DNA of 64,000 bases from Coptis chinensis (lineage: Eukaryota; Streptophyta; Magnoliopsida; Ranunculales; Ranunculaceae). Within the stretch, counting starts at the first letter, position 1, and each line of letters starts with the position of its first letter. Under the pieces are notes generated by a model. That model was not told the origin of the DNA. It saw nothing but the letters and a program-made list of their open reading frames with translations, and did not search any database. This document shows, piece by piece, positions 22,138 to 32,828 of the stretch. Where the stretch lies: assembly GCA_015680905.1 (NCBI GenBank), contig CM027378.1, forward strand, positions 82,303,501 to 82,367,500, written 5' to 3'. The translations under genes were made by a program, and so were the position numbers.

Positions 22138-24017
22138 TTGGTAACACCTGGCGACTGTTTAGGGTGTTCTACCTGTTGAATGCGAGTGGGGAATACCACA
22201 TAGGGGTATCTGACATAATTGAGCATTATGTTATGAGGCGATCTGGTAACCTGAACTTTAGTTTGCAAACGATGACGACGCGTTCTTCTGTGATTGTCGG
22301 TGTAAGCAATGAGGCCTGGACAAAGAGGCCGTTGCTGCTAGTTGGCAACTACTGTGCTAGTGGATGTAGGTTGCAAACTACGATTTGTAACATATCCGGT
22401 GGGTAGGAATGTCTGTCTTTTGTCGCTTTACTTGGTGATTTACTAGTTGTTATAACTGGCCCATGTCTTTGCTTTGTCTGCAGATTTTTCTGTGAAAACG
22501 CGAACTGATCGTGGGGAGATAGAGAGGTTCACGCGGCTGACTCGAGCAGAAAAACAAGCGAAGCTACCCGAATTTGCTCACTTCTTTGTGGAAAGAAGTG
22601 GGCCTGCGATCCGGGAAAAAAGAAAGGCTCAAAAGGACCGAGCTCGAGGTCATACTAGGCGAGGGGTGATGGAGATGCGCGCGAGTGATCTGATAACGCG
22701 GGAAGATAGGAACCGGGCTCGTGGCGGCTTGAGACGACCCTCTGGAGGTGGTGCTTCAGGGGCTGGTGGGTCGAGCTCCCGACCTGAAGGGGGGTCGATT
22801 GATGCTCCTTTAGAGCTGGAGACGGTGGTCTTCAATCCTCGCGTAAGGAGCAGGTCGGAGAAGAGAAGAAATGACGCCTCCGAGCAAGATGCTGCCCGAG
22901 CTGCCAAAGTTGCGCGGCATGCTCTTGGGGAAAGCTCCAGCGTGGGGGGCGGTTCTGGTTGTGGTCAGGCTGGTGCTACGGTTACTCGCCGGAGTCGGGT
23001 GCGACCAGAGCAGGTCATGGACTCAGCCAACTTTGGGGCGGGGTCTAGTCAGTCTCCTGCGGTGCGAGAACCCAGTCCGCTGGTGAAAGCGAAGGGTCCC
23101 CGCAAAGCGAGTGGAAAATCTGTTATGGTTGCGGATGACTTAGACGACAACGGGGTTCAACAAACTGTGAGGCGAACTGATTGTAGCTTCAGGTCAAGTA
23201 AGGTATCGGCTTGTCTGTTAGAACAGATAGCTCTGGACGGAAACTGTAAGGAGCTGGATGACAGAGGGCTGGCTGATAACCTGAAGCGGATGGAAATCGC
23301 GCAATGTTTGGTATGTGGCTCTGTCCCTGTTTGATGTATCTGTTCGCTTATGTACGTTATTGTGACCTAGTTATTAACATATGTGTACCATTGCAGCTTG
23401 TAAGTGGGTTTCAGAAGTTGAAGGAGATTGCTCAGTTCGCGGAGGCAGATAGAGAAGCTGTGGTGAAGCTATCAGACGAGCTGAAAAACGTTCAAGACGC
23501 CGCTAAAATGGAACGTGAGGAGCTTGAAGACCTGAAGAAAGCACACCAAGCTCTAAGTCTGGCCAAGATGCTGAAGGATACCGAGGCAGAAGATTTGAGG
23601 CTAAAACTACAGGGTGTTGAAGAGAACGTCATTGCAGCGACTGTGGAAATTACTAGGCTAAACGAGTATGCCTTGCACTGCAAGAAGGTTACTCAAGACG
23701 CTACGAAGGCCTATGACGTCCTGGATGCTGACTTTGTTGAGCTAGAAGCGGACTATAATGTTTTGAAGGAGGAGCATGCATGCGGGATGTCTCGTACTGC
23801 AGTGGAACAGGTGCAGGGAGATGTCGGTAGCGTTCTCGCTCCTTCAGTGATCGTTCCAGAAGCCATGGTACCGCGAGCTGAAGCTGCTGTGTCTGAAGTG
23901 CTTATGAGTTTGGATTTGGATGGAGTGCCTGTTGTGGTTGACGGGAGGGATACTAAAATTGACGAGTCACTTGTGGCTGGAGAGCTAGTTGTTGCACCTA
24001 GAGATGGCGAGTTGTAA
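22138..24017 (+). CDS. Antisense ORF module 1 of the Tat-type element (coiled-coil protein, 3 exons visible)
   Basis: Runs opposite to gag-pol. Exon a is about 22140-22398 (GEYHIGVSDI, then RRSGNLNFSLQ). Intron 22399-22483 has GT/AG borders. Exon b is 22484-23310: basic, R/G/S-rich, with FTRLTRAEKQAKLPEF near its start. Intron 23311-23396 has GT/AG borders. Exon c is 23397-24017: heptad-rich, probably coiled coil, about 120 residues. Antisense ORFs between integrase and 3' LTR are known in Tat-lineage elements and often resemble the 'putative gypsy type transposon' (Transposase_28) family; this match is by layout and general character, not by alignment. The N-terminus is missing at the 22137 junction. 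Within what remains the frame is open, which is unusual beside the many stops in neighbouring pol. Confidence 0.6.
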
Positions 24018-24690
24018 GTTCGTCTTGTTAATCTGTTTGCTTGTAAGCTGTGATACAATAGAGCTGGTTTCCTGGGGTAACCTGGGTAGTTCGCCTTTCT
24101 TGCTTTTATGTGCTACCACTCTGAAGGATCTGGTATCCCGTACTGGTTTGGGGTAACCATGTGATGATGAATATTGCTTAGCCGGGTTGGATTTCCTGAG
24201 TAGGCTCAGCAACTCGGCTAAGGAACGAACTGTGGTTGTGGCCTGTCTGAACAGGTCGTTTTTTGCTTATATGCTATGCTCGTTACTTGTTTCCCTGTTG
24301 TGTGTGTCGCTTATTTGATTGGATGTATGAACGGTGATACTGTTTTAACTATGCATGTCAGATGGACTGTGGTGATAACTGACCTGCAAGTGACCTGTAG
24401 GCTTGAATGAGCGTCCTGTCATTTAAATTGTCTTTAGCTTCAGGTGCCGCCTGTAATGAGGTTACTAGATCGCTGTGATCTGCACATAGAGTAGGACGCA
24501 TTGTGTTCTGTTCATTGCCAAGAATGGGAGTATTTCCTCACGTGTGTGACACGTGTAGGAAAATGAGCGGTTCAAGGAGCGTAATGATGGTGGGCAAGTG
24601 GCCTAACATTTGGCGTCTCAAGGTAATTATGATGTGCTTAGGAAAAGACGTTACCTAATAAGTAAAACTGTTCGTAGAATATCAAAGGTA
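24018..24690 (+). other. 3' flank of antisense module 1
   Basis: Contains CAATAGAGCTGGTTTCCTGG near 24056 and TTGGATTTCCTGAGTAGGCTC near 24187. Similar words in the same order follow module 2 (about 25945-26075), so the duplication includes the 3' flank. No ORF. Confidence 0.5.
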
Positions 24691-25769
24691 TTTACTTGGC
24701 TTCTTGTCTTAGCTCCTCTCTGCCTTATCGCCGTGCACTACCTTCATCGCTGCTTCTACAGGTACGTTCGTTTTCATTTTTGAATGTGATCTCTTTGAGA
24801 AGGAGTTGGTGTATAGTTTTAACTCATGCGGTGTTATCTCTGTTCGTAGGTTTGATCATGGCAAGGTGCCGCCTATATGAAGGAGGAGAAGGGAGTATGA
24901 GAGAGACTTCACCTCTGATAATGGAGGAGATGGAGTTTGATCCTCATGTGCACGGTGATCATGGTAAGAGGAAGGTTGTTTCTGTAGGAGCCAAGGGCAA
25001 CAAACGACCTATGAGAGTTGGTCGTCCGGCTGGTGGCATTGTGTTTAGGTCGCCACAGTGGTAGTAGGCTTACACCGATCGTCATGTCGCTGGAGCCGTA
25101 AATAGCGACTGAGAAAAGGTCGCCAAGTCATTTGGTGAGAATTCGTCCCCGCGATGTGGGGATGTGGGGATCGAATTATACTTCCTGGGGAAGACGGGGA
25201 AGAAGCGTACAGTGAAACGCTCATACTGTAGCTTCCACTCGGCACCCATAGCGACTAGCCTTCTGAAGGGGATCGTTTTGGATGGTGACAAGGCAGAGGT
25301 GAAAGATGAAGATATGGAGACGTTGTTAGGGACGATGGATATGGCCGCTTGTTTGGTGAGCTCCTTATGCGCTAAGTTGTTGTGTTTGTTTCCAGGGCAA
25401 TCTTGATCTTTAACTTCGTACGCGCAGTTTCTTGCAGGGTATGATAAATTGAAAGATGCTGTGCAAAACGTTGAGACTGATGATAGCCCTCACGTCGAGC
25501 TGGGATGTATGCGAGCTGCGTGGGGGGATGACAAGAGGAAGCTAGAGGTGATGACCAACAAGTATCATAATGCTGCTGCCGAGAACGTTGTGTTGGTTAT
25601 TGACATGACTGATCTAAAGGGGGAGTTAGCTGAGGTGACTACATATGCCAAAAAATGTCAAAGGGTAGAGCGCAAAGCACAGAAGGCGTATACCACGGCC
25701 TGTGTCGCATATGCCGCTCTGGACGAGAAGTATCACGTCTTGAAGAAAGCGACTAAAGGCGAGGAGTAG
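24691..25769 (+). pseudogene. Antisense ORF module 2, diverged copy of module 1
   Basis: Three pieces align in order with module 1. At 24860-25064 there is a basic/acidic part, with MEEMEFDPHV against the LELETVVFNP of module 1. At 25164-25355 the segment CSFHSAPIATSLL...MAACLV parallels CSFRSSKVSACLL...IAQCLV. At 25438-25769 a coiled-coil C-terminus contains ENVVLVIDMTDLK and KAYTTACVAYAALDEKYHVL. An intron at 25356-25437 (GTGAGC/TTGCAG) sits at the same place as intron 23311-23396 of module 1. A further likely intron ends at TTCGTAG near 24849. A stop at 25064 and a frame change before 25164 break the middle, so this copy is probably not translatable in full. Confidence 0.6.
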
Positions 25770-26379
25770 GGGCAAGGTATGCACGTGATGTTGAGATCTG
25801 CGTGGCACACTGCTTCTACTAGCGCTGCCCCAGAAGATAAGCATGTCTTGACTGCTATTTGATGATGCAATCTATCTTTGTTTATTTCAGCGAAAAATTG
25901 TGAGTGTTGTTTACGTTCTCCTCTCTTATATGAGAGTCAACAATAGAGCTATGTCTTCAGGCTTGCCTGAGCAGTTCGCTACTTTGGTACAGAGAACTGG
26001 TTTTCACGGAAGTGGAAGTTCGATGCTTTGTTAAATTTGTAATAGACATCGATCTGGATTTCCTAGGTAGCCCCAGCAGATCGGTGGATCTAGTTGTTGT
26101 GGCGTTGGCCAAGTATTGCTACTGATTGTGCTCAGAATGCATGTTTCTGCTTAATTGCTTGTAGTTAGCATCCTGCTTATTATGCATGTGGCTTGAAATA
26201 ACTGAGGAGCTTGAGACTTAGATTAAAGACACGTATTGCCTGTGATTAGCGCTTTCTTCCTTGTTCATCATGTTATAAGAGAAGAAACATTGGGAGCATT
26301 CTAGATAATCTGAGTCTAGAATTAAGAGTTCTCCACTAGGTGCATTGATCTGAGCTTAGAAGTAATACTCAAGAGAGTG
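25770..26379. other. 3' flank of antisense module 2
   Basis: Diverged counterpart of 24018-24690, with motifs CAATAGAGCTATG and GGATTTCCTAGGTAGCCC. No gene. Confidence 0.45.
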
Positions 26380-26970
26380 TTTTGTTCAGGCAGAGCGTAT
26401 TGGCTTATAGAAGCGTAATGCTCATGGAGAACGTTCTTGTATGGTCGACTCTAGAAGTATAGGTTCTTCGACAAGTGAGGTTCGGAGAGGCTGTAGAGCC
26501 TGTAAGCTCCAGAGAGCTGTCTGCTCACGGAGAGCGTTCTCGTATGGTCGATCCTAGAAACATAGGTCCTCGACGTGACAAGACTTGGAGAGGCTGTGGA
26601 GCCTGTAAGCTCCAGAGAGCTGTCTTCTCACGGAGAGCGTTCTCGTTTGGTCGATCTTAGAAGTATAGGTCCTCGACTTGACAAGACTTGGAGAGGCTGT
26701 GGAGCCTGTAAGCTCCAGAGAGCTGTTTGCTCACGGAGAGCGTTCTCGTCCGGTTGATCCTAGAAATATAGGTCCTCAACTTGACAAGAGTTGGAGAGGC
26801 TATGGAGCCTGTAAGCTCCAGAGAGCTGTCTGCTCACGGAGAGCGTTCTCGTCCGGTCGATCATAGAAATATAGGTCCTCGACTTGACAAGAGTTGGAGA
26901 GGCTGTGGAGCTTGTAAGCTCCAGAGAGCTGTCTGCTCACGGAGAGTGTATTAGCTTATGACAGCGTATG
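26380..26970. repeat. 103-bp tandem array (five-plus units) in the 3' untranslated region of element B
   Basis: The marker GGAGAGGCTGTGGAGCCTGT begins at 26484, 26587, 26690, 26793 and 26896, an exact 103-bp period. A degenerate unit precedes the array (26380-26483) and a partial one ends it. Each unit also contains TGTAAGCTCCAGAGAGCTGT and CACGGAGAGCGTTCTCGT. The ORFs of about 60 codons here are by-products of the repeat. Confidence 0.92.
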
Positions 26971-27125
26971 GCTTGCTGAGAGTGTTGGACCAGGTAAGTG
27001 TACTGGTCGTGCTTCTGATGCGAATTGTATGACTTTTCGATGCAAATAGATTGTAATAGGCAACATAAGAAATTTAACCTTGAGTTTACACTAAATGAAA
27101 AACGGAATATACAACATCAGTGGTT
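26971..27125. other. Spacer between tandem array and integrase stop of element B
   Basis: Short AT-richer sequence with no feature. Confidence 0.4.
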
Positions 27126-28356
27126 TTATTGATAAATTTTTTTTAGCAAATAAGTATTCCAGGGGCGAGGCAACAATTTCCCCTCTTGGGTTTTTATCCA
27201 GTATGCTCCATTGCCGACAATGCGTTCCACGATGTATGGGCCTTCCCACGTAGGTGCTAACTTGGAGTCGTCTTGCGTCTTTTTTAGCAATAGATCACCA
27301 GGCTGAAAAGATCTAGGATGCACCCGTTTATTGTAGGAGTTCTTCAGAGTTTGTTGATAAGATGCGATCCTGATGGCGGCTAAGTCACGTTGTTCTTCTA
27401 GCAAGTCGACCTCTCGTGCTAAGATGGAGTCATTGTGTCCCGTCTCGACGAGCTCTGATCGAGTCGTAGTGACTGTCAGTTCGGTGGGAATTACGGCTTC
27501 TGTGCCATAACACAAGGAGAATGGAGATTCCCCTGTACTGGACCGAGCTGTGGTGCGATGAGCCCACAAAATGTTCTCCAACTGATTTGGCCATTGGCTC
27601 TTGTTCCTTTCGATCTTTTTCTTCAAATTTTCTAAGATGGCCTTGTTTCTTACGCTTGACCATTACTACTCGGGCGTATTGTGGAGTAGAAAATGCATGA
27701 ACTATCTTCCACTTAGCTAGAAATTCTTTAACTGTTCTGCCTTTGAATTGGGGGACATTGTCCATCACTAGTGTATGTGGCAAACCAAATCCGGTGATGA
27801 TGTGAGTCCAGATGAAGTTTCTGACATGTGATTCTTTGATATGCGCTAAAGGAATGGCTTCGACCCACTTAGTGAAATAGTCGGTTGCAGCTAAGAAGAA
27901 GCGAAACCCAGTGCTTTTCTGTGGGATGAATGGTCCCATGATGTCCATGCCCCACATGTGAAATGGCCATGGGCTCGCTATACTGATCAGCTCGCGAGCG
28001 GGCTGGATGATGTTGTGGCCGAATGTTTGGCATTTTATACACTTGAGGACGTATGCTTTGGCATTGATCTGCATACAGGGCCAAAAGTATCCTTGGGAAA
28101 TTGCTTTGTGGGCTAAAGAGGGACCTCCGGCATGGTTTCCACATTCTCCTTCATGGATTTCCGCAAAAATCAATTGACCCTGCTCTGGAGTAATGCACCG
28201 CAAGTGTGGTCCACCAGCAGATTTCCTAAATAACTTGTTATGAAATAAGCAATAACGTCGAGCTTGATATGGGATTTGCCTGGCCTTGGTACGTTCTACA
28301 GGGAGCGTGCCATGCTGGATGTAGTCTATGATGGGCTGCATCCATGTCTGACTCAA
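27126..28356 (-). pseudogene. Element B integrase, broken
   Basis: Zinc finger HHCC at about 28190-28010 (IHEGECGNHAGG, CIKCQTFGHN), complete. Core at 27960-27670 has WGMDIMGPFIPQKS, DYFTKWVEA and VMDNVPQF. Two frame changes lie close together near 27640-27680, exactly where the catalytic Glu motif should be; element A still reads SNGQAEASNK there. The C-terminal part (27626-27126) is open and ends with GPYIVERIVGNGAYWIKTQ and YLLKKIYQ. Two in-frame stops separate it from the upstream RNase H (about 28420 and 28445). Confidence 0.88.
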
Positions 28357-28443
28357 CTGATTGGCAGAGAGAGGGAATAGATCGCTTATTGCTAAGGCAT
28401 GCTCGACTTGGTACGCAGGTCAGTCGACTACTTCAATGAGTAG

Positions 28444-29162
28444 TTATCTTGGGACGCAATTCGGTGTTTGAGTGGCTAAGTAAGCTAAACTGTCTGCGTG
28501 ACGGTTCTCATCACGCAAAAAATGATGTATGGTAGCTTTCTTAAAAGAAGGCAGTAAATGATGGACGACTTGAAGATATTTCGAAAGGTTACCTTCATGG
28601 GTACTGTACTCTTTTGCAATCTGGCGAACGACTAGTTGCGAGTCACTAAAGATTTGAAGTTCCTGTACATCGAGCTGTAGTGCCATACGAAGTCCCATGA
28701 TCAATGCTTCGTACTCCGCCTCGTTATTGGAAGTTGCGAAGTCGATTCGAACTGACTTTTCTACCATAGTTCCATCGAGTGACACTAAGACGACCTCGAT
28801 GCCACTCCCTCCAGGGTTGCTAAAGCCATCTACAAAGAGAGACCAGATTGATTTGATACGTTCCTTTGTGTCTGCGAGCTCCATTTCTGGTTCCAAATTT
28901 GGGTCATCGACAGGGAAATCTACGACGACTTGACCTTTCTGAGAAGTTCGAGGTACAAACTCCATGTTCACCGAGCTCTTCGGCCCATACTGCCATACGA
29001 GTAGTCTTGTTTTCTTTGTGGAAGATTTTCTTCAAGGGGAGGTCGGTAAGTACTTTGATCGGATGTGCTTGAAAGTACGACCTTAATTTTCTTGCCGAAT
29101 ATAACAAAGCAAGTACGGCTCTTTCAAGGAAAGAATAATTTCTTTCAGCTGTCGTGAGCTTC
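28444..29162 (-). pseudogene. Element B RNase H remainder plus second (archaeal-type) RNase H
   Basis: The first RNase H tail (29107-28904) reads LYSARKLRSYFQAHPIKVL in a frame different from RT. About ten codons around the segment that reads EKPIYFTSK in element A are missing at 29163-29150. The second domain (28971-28444) is open and complete: WSLFVDGFSNPGGSGIEVVL, ATSNNEAEYEALIMGLRMAL, IFSDSQLVVRQIA and FLRDENRHADSLAYLA hold the D-E-D-D type residues. Two RNase H domains mark the Tat lineage. Confidence 0.88.
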
Positions 29163-30467
29163 TTACTTGTTCTCCTCTTTGAAGAGAACTGAGCTGATGG
29201 CGAAGTCTGATACCGCTAGATAGAGCCCCAGTGTTTCTCCATCTGTTGGTTTGGCTAAGACGGGAGGCGTGGTGAGGTACTCTTTGAGAGTGGCGAATGC
29301 TTGGTGGTATTGATCGTTCCATGAGAACTGCTCGCCTTTTTTGAGGAGTTGTAGGAACGGTCGGCACTTGTCGGACGCCCTGGATATGAATCGGTTGAGT
29401 GCAGTGACCATACCTGACAACTTCTGTATTTGTTTCTTTGTCTGTGGATCGGGCATGTCTAAGGACGCTCGGATTTGGTCTGGATTTGCTTCGATCCCTC
29501 GCTGTGACACCTGATATCCTAGAAACTTTTTGGAGGACGCTCCAAAGAGGCATTTCTCTGGGTTCAGCTTCATTCGAGTTCGGCGTAATCTGGAGAACGC
29601 TTGCTCAAGGTGAGTGAGGTGGTCGCCTACTTTCTTGCTTTTGACGACCATGTCGTCGATGTAAACCTCCATGGTATCTCCTAACATGTCCTGGAACATG
29701 TCAGTTACCAGACGTTGATACGTCGCTCCAGCGTTCTTAAAGCCGAACGGGAGGACGTTGTAGCAATAAATTCCTTGCTCTATAATGAACGAGGTCTTCT
29801 CTTGATCCTCCTCAGCAAGTGGGATTTGGTTGTATCCGCTGTACACATCCATGAAGGAGAGAAGTTCATGACCACAGGTTTGGTCGACAAGTCGGTCAAT
29901 GCGAGGTAGGGGAAAACTATCTTTCGGTGTTTCTTGATTGACATTCGTGAAATCGACGCATAGGCAAACTGTTCCATTCTTTTTGGGGACCGCAACGATG
30001 TTAGCGATCCAGTCTGGATAGTCTACCTTTCTGATGAAACCGACTTGCTTGAGTTTGTCGACCTCGTTATTGATGGCTTTCTGAAATCGCAGGGATAATC
30101 GGCGAGGCCGTTGGCGAACTGGTCTAGCATTGGGATTTAGATTTAATCTATGACATGCTACATTAGGATCTATTCCGGGCACGTCGATATACGACCAAGC
30201 GAAAACATCTTTATTCATGGCCAAAAAGTTTACAAGTTGGGCCTTGAGTGTGGGGTCAAGGTTAGCCCCTACATATACGAACTTGGGATCATCATCAGTT
30301 CCTAGGTTCACTCGCTCGCTGTCTGCATGTTGAGGTGTTGTCTTTGGCACTGATGCTTCCTCAGATGGTGATACTTTATCGATCTGAGGGAGAGTGAAAT
30401 TGGCCGCACGAGCTGGAGCGTTATCTGTGGCGACGACAACAGGGCCTGGAATGACCTCTGTGGTCAT
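29163..30467 (-). CDS. Element B reverse transcriptase with start of RNase H (434 codons, open)
   Basis: Copies retroelement RNA into DNA. Motifs in order: FIRKVDYPDWIANIVAVPKK (about residues 150-170), SFMDVYSGYNQIPLAEEDQE, VLPFGFKNAGATYQRLV, the catalytic YIDD in EVYIDDMVVKSKK, then thumb MKLNPEKCLFG and FLGYQVSQRGIEANPDQI. The frame ends inside the first RNase H domain (LYLAVSDFAISSVLFKEE). This is the longest uninterrupted pol frame in the window and all RT residues I can check are intact. It is not a separate gene but part of a polyprotein whose other parts are out of frame. Confidence 0.9.
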   Translation of the reverse strand: MTTEVIPGPVVVATDNAPARAANFTLPQIDKVSPSEEASVPKTTPQHADSERVNLGTDDDPKFVYVGANLDPTLKAQLVNFLAMNKDVFAWSYIDVPGIDPNVACHRLNLNPNARPVRQRPRRLSLRFQKAINNEVDKLKQVGFIRKVDYPDWIANIVAVPKKNGTVCLCVDFTNVNQETPKDSFPLPRIDRLVDQTCGHELLSFMDVYSGYNQIPLAEEDQEKTSFIIEQGIYCYNVLPFGFKNAGATYQRLVTDMFQDMLGDTMEVYIDDMVVKSKKVGDHLTHLEQAFSRLRRTRMKLNPEKCLFGASSKKFLGYQVSQRGIEANPDQIRASLDMPDPQTKKQIQKLSGMVTALNRFISRASDKCRPFLQLLKKGEQFSWNDQYHQAFATLKEYLTTPPVLAKPTDGETLGLYLAVSDFAISSVLFKEENK

Positions 30468-30540
30468 GACAACAGAGTCTGGAGTGACCTCTAGAATTGA
30501 TATTTGTTACGCGAAACATGACGGCGCGACTTTTGGGGTG

Positions 30541-31586
30541 CTAACTGGTGGAATAACAACTTGATGGAGGTAACCACGGGTCTTGGCTCTTTGGATTGAC
30601 AACAACTGATGTGACTTCTGGGATCCGACCTGGTGGATCGACAATGGTTGGACTGACTTCTGGAGTTGAAACAAACGATTGAAACTTCTTGCTGGAGCCC
30701 CTAGCATGCTGTTTTGATGCTTTGGCTCTGACCTCGGCAACCAGGTCTTTGGCTATTGTATAACTGGTGGGCTCGTTCCTTGTGTGGATTGGTACACTGT
30801 CGGTTTTACTTGTTGATAGGATTTGATTACAATGATACGCTTCAAGCTGATTGCTGCGCAGTTCCATCATTCCTCTAGGGCCTGGGAAACGGAGAACTTG
30901 ATGCAATGTTGACGGTACAACTTGCATTTGATGGATCCAACGCCGACCTAGTATGGCATTGTAGGACGACTTGATGTCTAGAACGCTGAAGCGTGTATTG
31001 CAGCTAACTTTGTCTTCACTAGACCCTACCGATACTGGGAGTATGATGTCACCGACGGGGTCGGCCCTGTAGCCATTGAACCCGTAAAGGGGGGTAATCG
31101 GATTTATGAGGACTGATTTGGATAAGCTCTTCTCCTGAACGGTGTGATAGAACAAAATGTCGCACGAGCTCCGTGGTCGATCGGGAATTTGCTTTTATAT
31201 GCCCGGTCGCTAATCTTGACGTGGACGACAAGTGCGTCGTTGTGAGGGAGGCAGACCTTGTTGAGGTCGGCCTCTGTGAAAATGATATCTCCTGAGTTGC
31301 GACCTGAGCTTTGCGGAGCATGTGCTGCCTGTGAAGTGAAATGATACACTTCCTGAAGAGCGTCGACACGATGTCTTTTCTCTCTAGAGGAGGTTACATC
31401 ATCATCGGGGAAAGTAATCATATGAATGGTTCTAGCATTGTCACGATCTGACGAGTGCTGTCTTCGCTCGTGATGAGAACGGTCTCTGGGACGTCCTCTG
31501 CTTTGAGGGCTAGCTTGAACCTTTTGGCGGTTATGGCGAGGCGGAGATCGACTGCGTACTCGGCGAGCCATAAGTTTATGGCGCAA
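30541..31586 (-). pseudogene. Element B protease region, frameshifted at the active site
   Basis: Upstream part (31586-31104) is basic and then reads FTEADLNKVCLPHNDALVV, leading into the aspartic-protease motif. The reading frame changes inside that motif near 31160: the D-x-G triplet is in one frame and the following residues of the flap/strand region continue in the other (31155-30541, with YNAILGRRWIH and HQVLRFPGPRG). YNAILGRxWIH is characteristic of Gypsy proteases. A single base change in length would explain it. A further stop or frame change separates it from RT at about 30500. Confidence 0.8.
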
Positions 31587-31610
31587 GTCTCCATCAGGAA
31601 TATTAATGTA

Positions 31611-32747
31611 CTATTTAATATGACCAGCTTCCACGAGGTCCTGGAGATAGTGCTTAAGCCCCCAGCACGCATTGGTTTCATGGCATTTTGCTTTGTGGAA
31701 TGCGCAGTAGGGCTTGTCAGGTTGATCTATTGGTTGCCTCACATCTAGTCGGAAGTATGAAGTTCGTTGAATCTTGTCCAGTATGTAACTGGGGGAGCGT
31801 GTCAGGACAGCGAACTCTTTGCTGTTGTCCGGTCGGGTACCGGCCTTTGGTGCAAGCGACCTGGATCGCTTTTTGGCACGCGGGGTGTGATCAGAGATCG
31901 CTGCCACCTCCTGGTCCTCGGCTAAGCCATGGAACTTCAAACTTTCTTGCAACTTAATATACTTGTCTACCCGAGCGTACAGTTCAGACAGCGTTTCTGG
32001 GCATTTTTTCATCAATGATCTGGAGAGGTCGGTATTACGCACTCGACAGGCGTTAGAAAATGCTAGTGTGGCAAAAGACTCTTTCAGGCTGCTTTCCATA
32101 CCTAACAGCTCGGCCTTGAACCGTCCTAAGAATTGGCGAATGGTTTCATCTTCCCTGAACGATAGCTGGAACAGTGAGTCAAGATCCGCTTTCTTTCGTC
32201 TGTTGTGCACGTATTGACTGGCAAACAAATCAGTAAGCTGTTCAAAGGTTTTGATAGAATCAGACTCAAGTGAGAAGAACAAATCAACTGCGCCATCCTT
32301 GAGACTGGCTGGAAATAATCGATAGTGAAGGTGATCAAACTCGAGAGAACTGTAGAGCGCTAGACTTTGAATGTATCGAGCCACATGCTGACTAGGGCAC
32401 GTGCTGCCATTGTACATTGGGAAACGTGGCTGGATAAAATCTTGTGGAGAGGGTTTATTGAGAACCTCGGCACTGAACGGAGATGCGCGGTATGTCTTGA
32501 GCATTTTTTGAACAATCTGGGTCGCATCCTTTTTTACTGCGCTCTGGCCGATCCTTTGCGGTAATTCGTTAATCTGTTGATTAACTTCGTTGATGCCGTT
32601 CTCAGCGACGTTACCGACTGGTTGTTGTTGGTAAGCATCTACCTGTGCTCGTAAAGCAGCATTTTCTTGCCTGAGCAAGGAAATGCTCTCGTTTGTTAAA
32701 TCCAGCTGGTTTGCGAGGTTTCGAACTTGAGCTTCGAGGATTGCCAT
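31611..32747 (-). CDS. Element B gag (378 codons, open)
   Basis: Capsid-type protein of the retrotransposon. The N-terminus (MAILEAQVRNLANQL...) is a predicted coiled coil. The retrotransposon gag domain follows, with FPMYNGSTCPSQHVARYIQ, WxxxLF-type helices and FREDETIRQFLGRFKAELLG. The C-terminal knuckle-like motif is YCAFHKAKCHETNACWGLKH. It starts about 80 bases after the PBS in transcription direction, as expected for gag. It ends at a stop at 31611, with the protease frame starting 25 bases further on. Confidence 0.9.
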   Translation of the reverse strand: MAILEAQVRNLANQLDLTNESISLLRQENAALRAQVDAYQQQPVGNVAENGINEVNQQINELPQRIGQSAVKKDATQIVQKMLKTYRASPFSAEVLNKPSPQDFIQPRFPMYNGSTCPSQHVARYIQSLALYSSLEFDHLHYRLFPASLKDGAVDLFFSLESDSIKTFEQLTDLFASQYVHNRRKKADLDSLFQLSFREDETIRQFLGRFKAELLGMESSLKESFATLAFSNACRVRNTDLSRSLMKKCPETLSELYARVDKYIKLQESLKFHGLAEDQEVAAISDHTPRAKKRSRSLAPKAGTRPDNSKEFAVLTRSPSYILDKIQRTSYFRLDVRQPIDQPDKPYCAFHKAKCHETNACWGLKHYLQDLVEAGHIK

Positions 32748-32814
32748 GCTTCGTGGGCTTGAGAATTGGTGGTTTTTGAGTTGAGTGACAGTGATTTCTC
32801 AAGTAATCGAAACT

Positions 32815-32828
32815 ACAGACGGCGCCAA
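32815..32828 (-). other. Element B primer-binding site
   Basis: Minus strand reads TTGGCGCCGTCTGT directly after the LTR end (TTTACA). Same core as at 18245 and 38741-38755. Confidence 0.75.

Noticed and set aside
22650..22907. Minus-strand ORF within the antisense module region
   Set aside because: Shadow of exon b of module 1. The plus strand has splice borders and a homologous copy; the minus strand has neither.
26475..26866. Three similar 60-codon ORFs
   Set aside because: Each is one period of the 103-bp tandem repeat.
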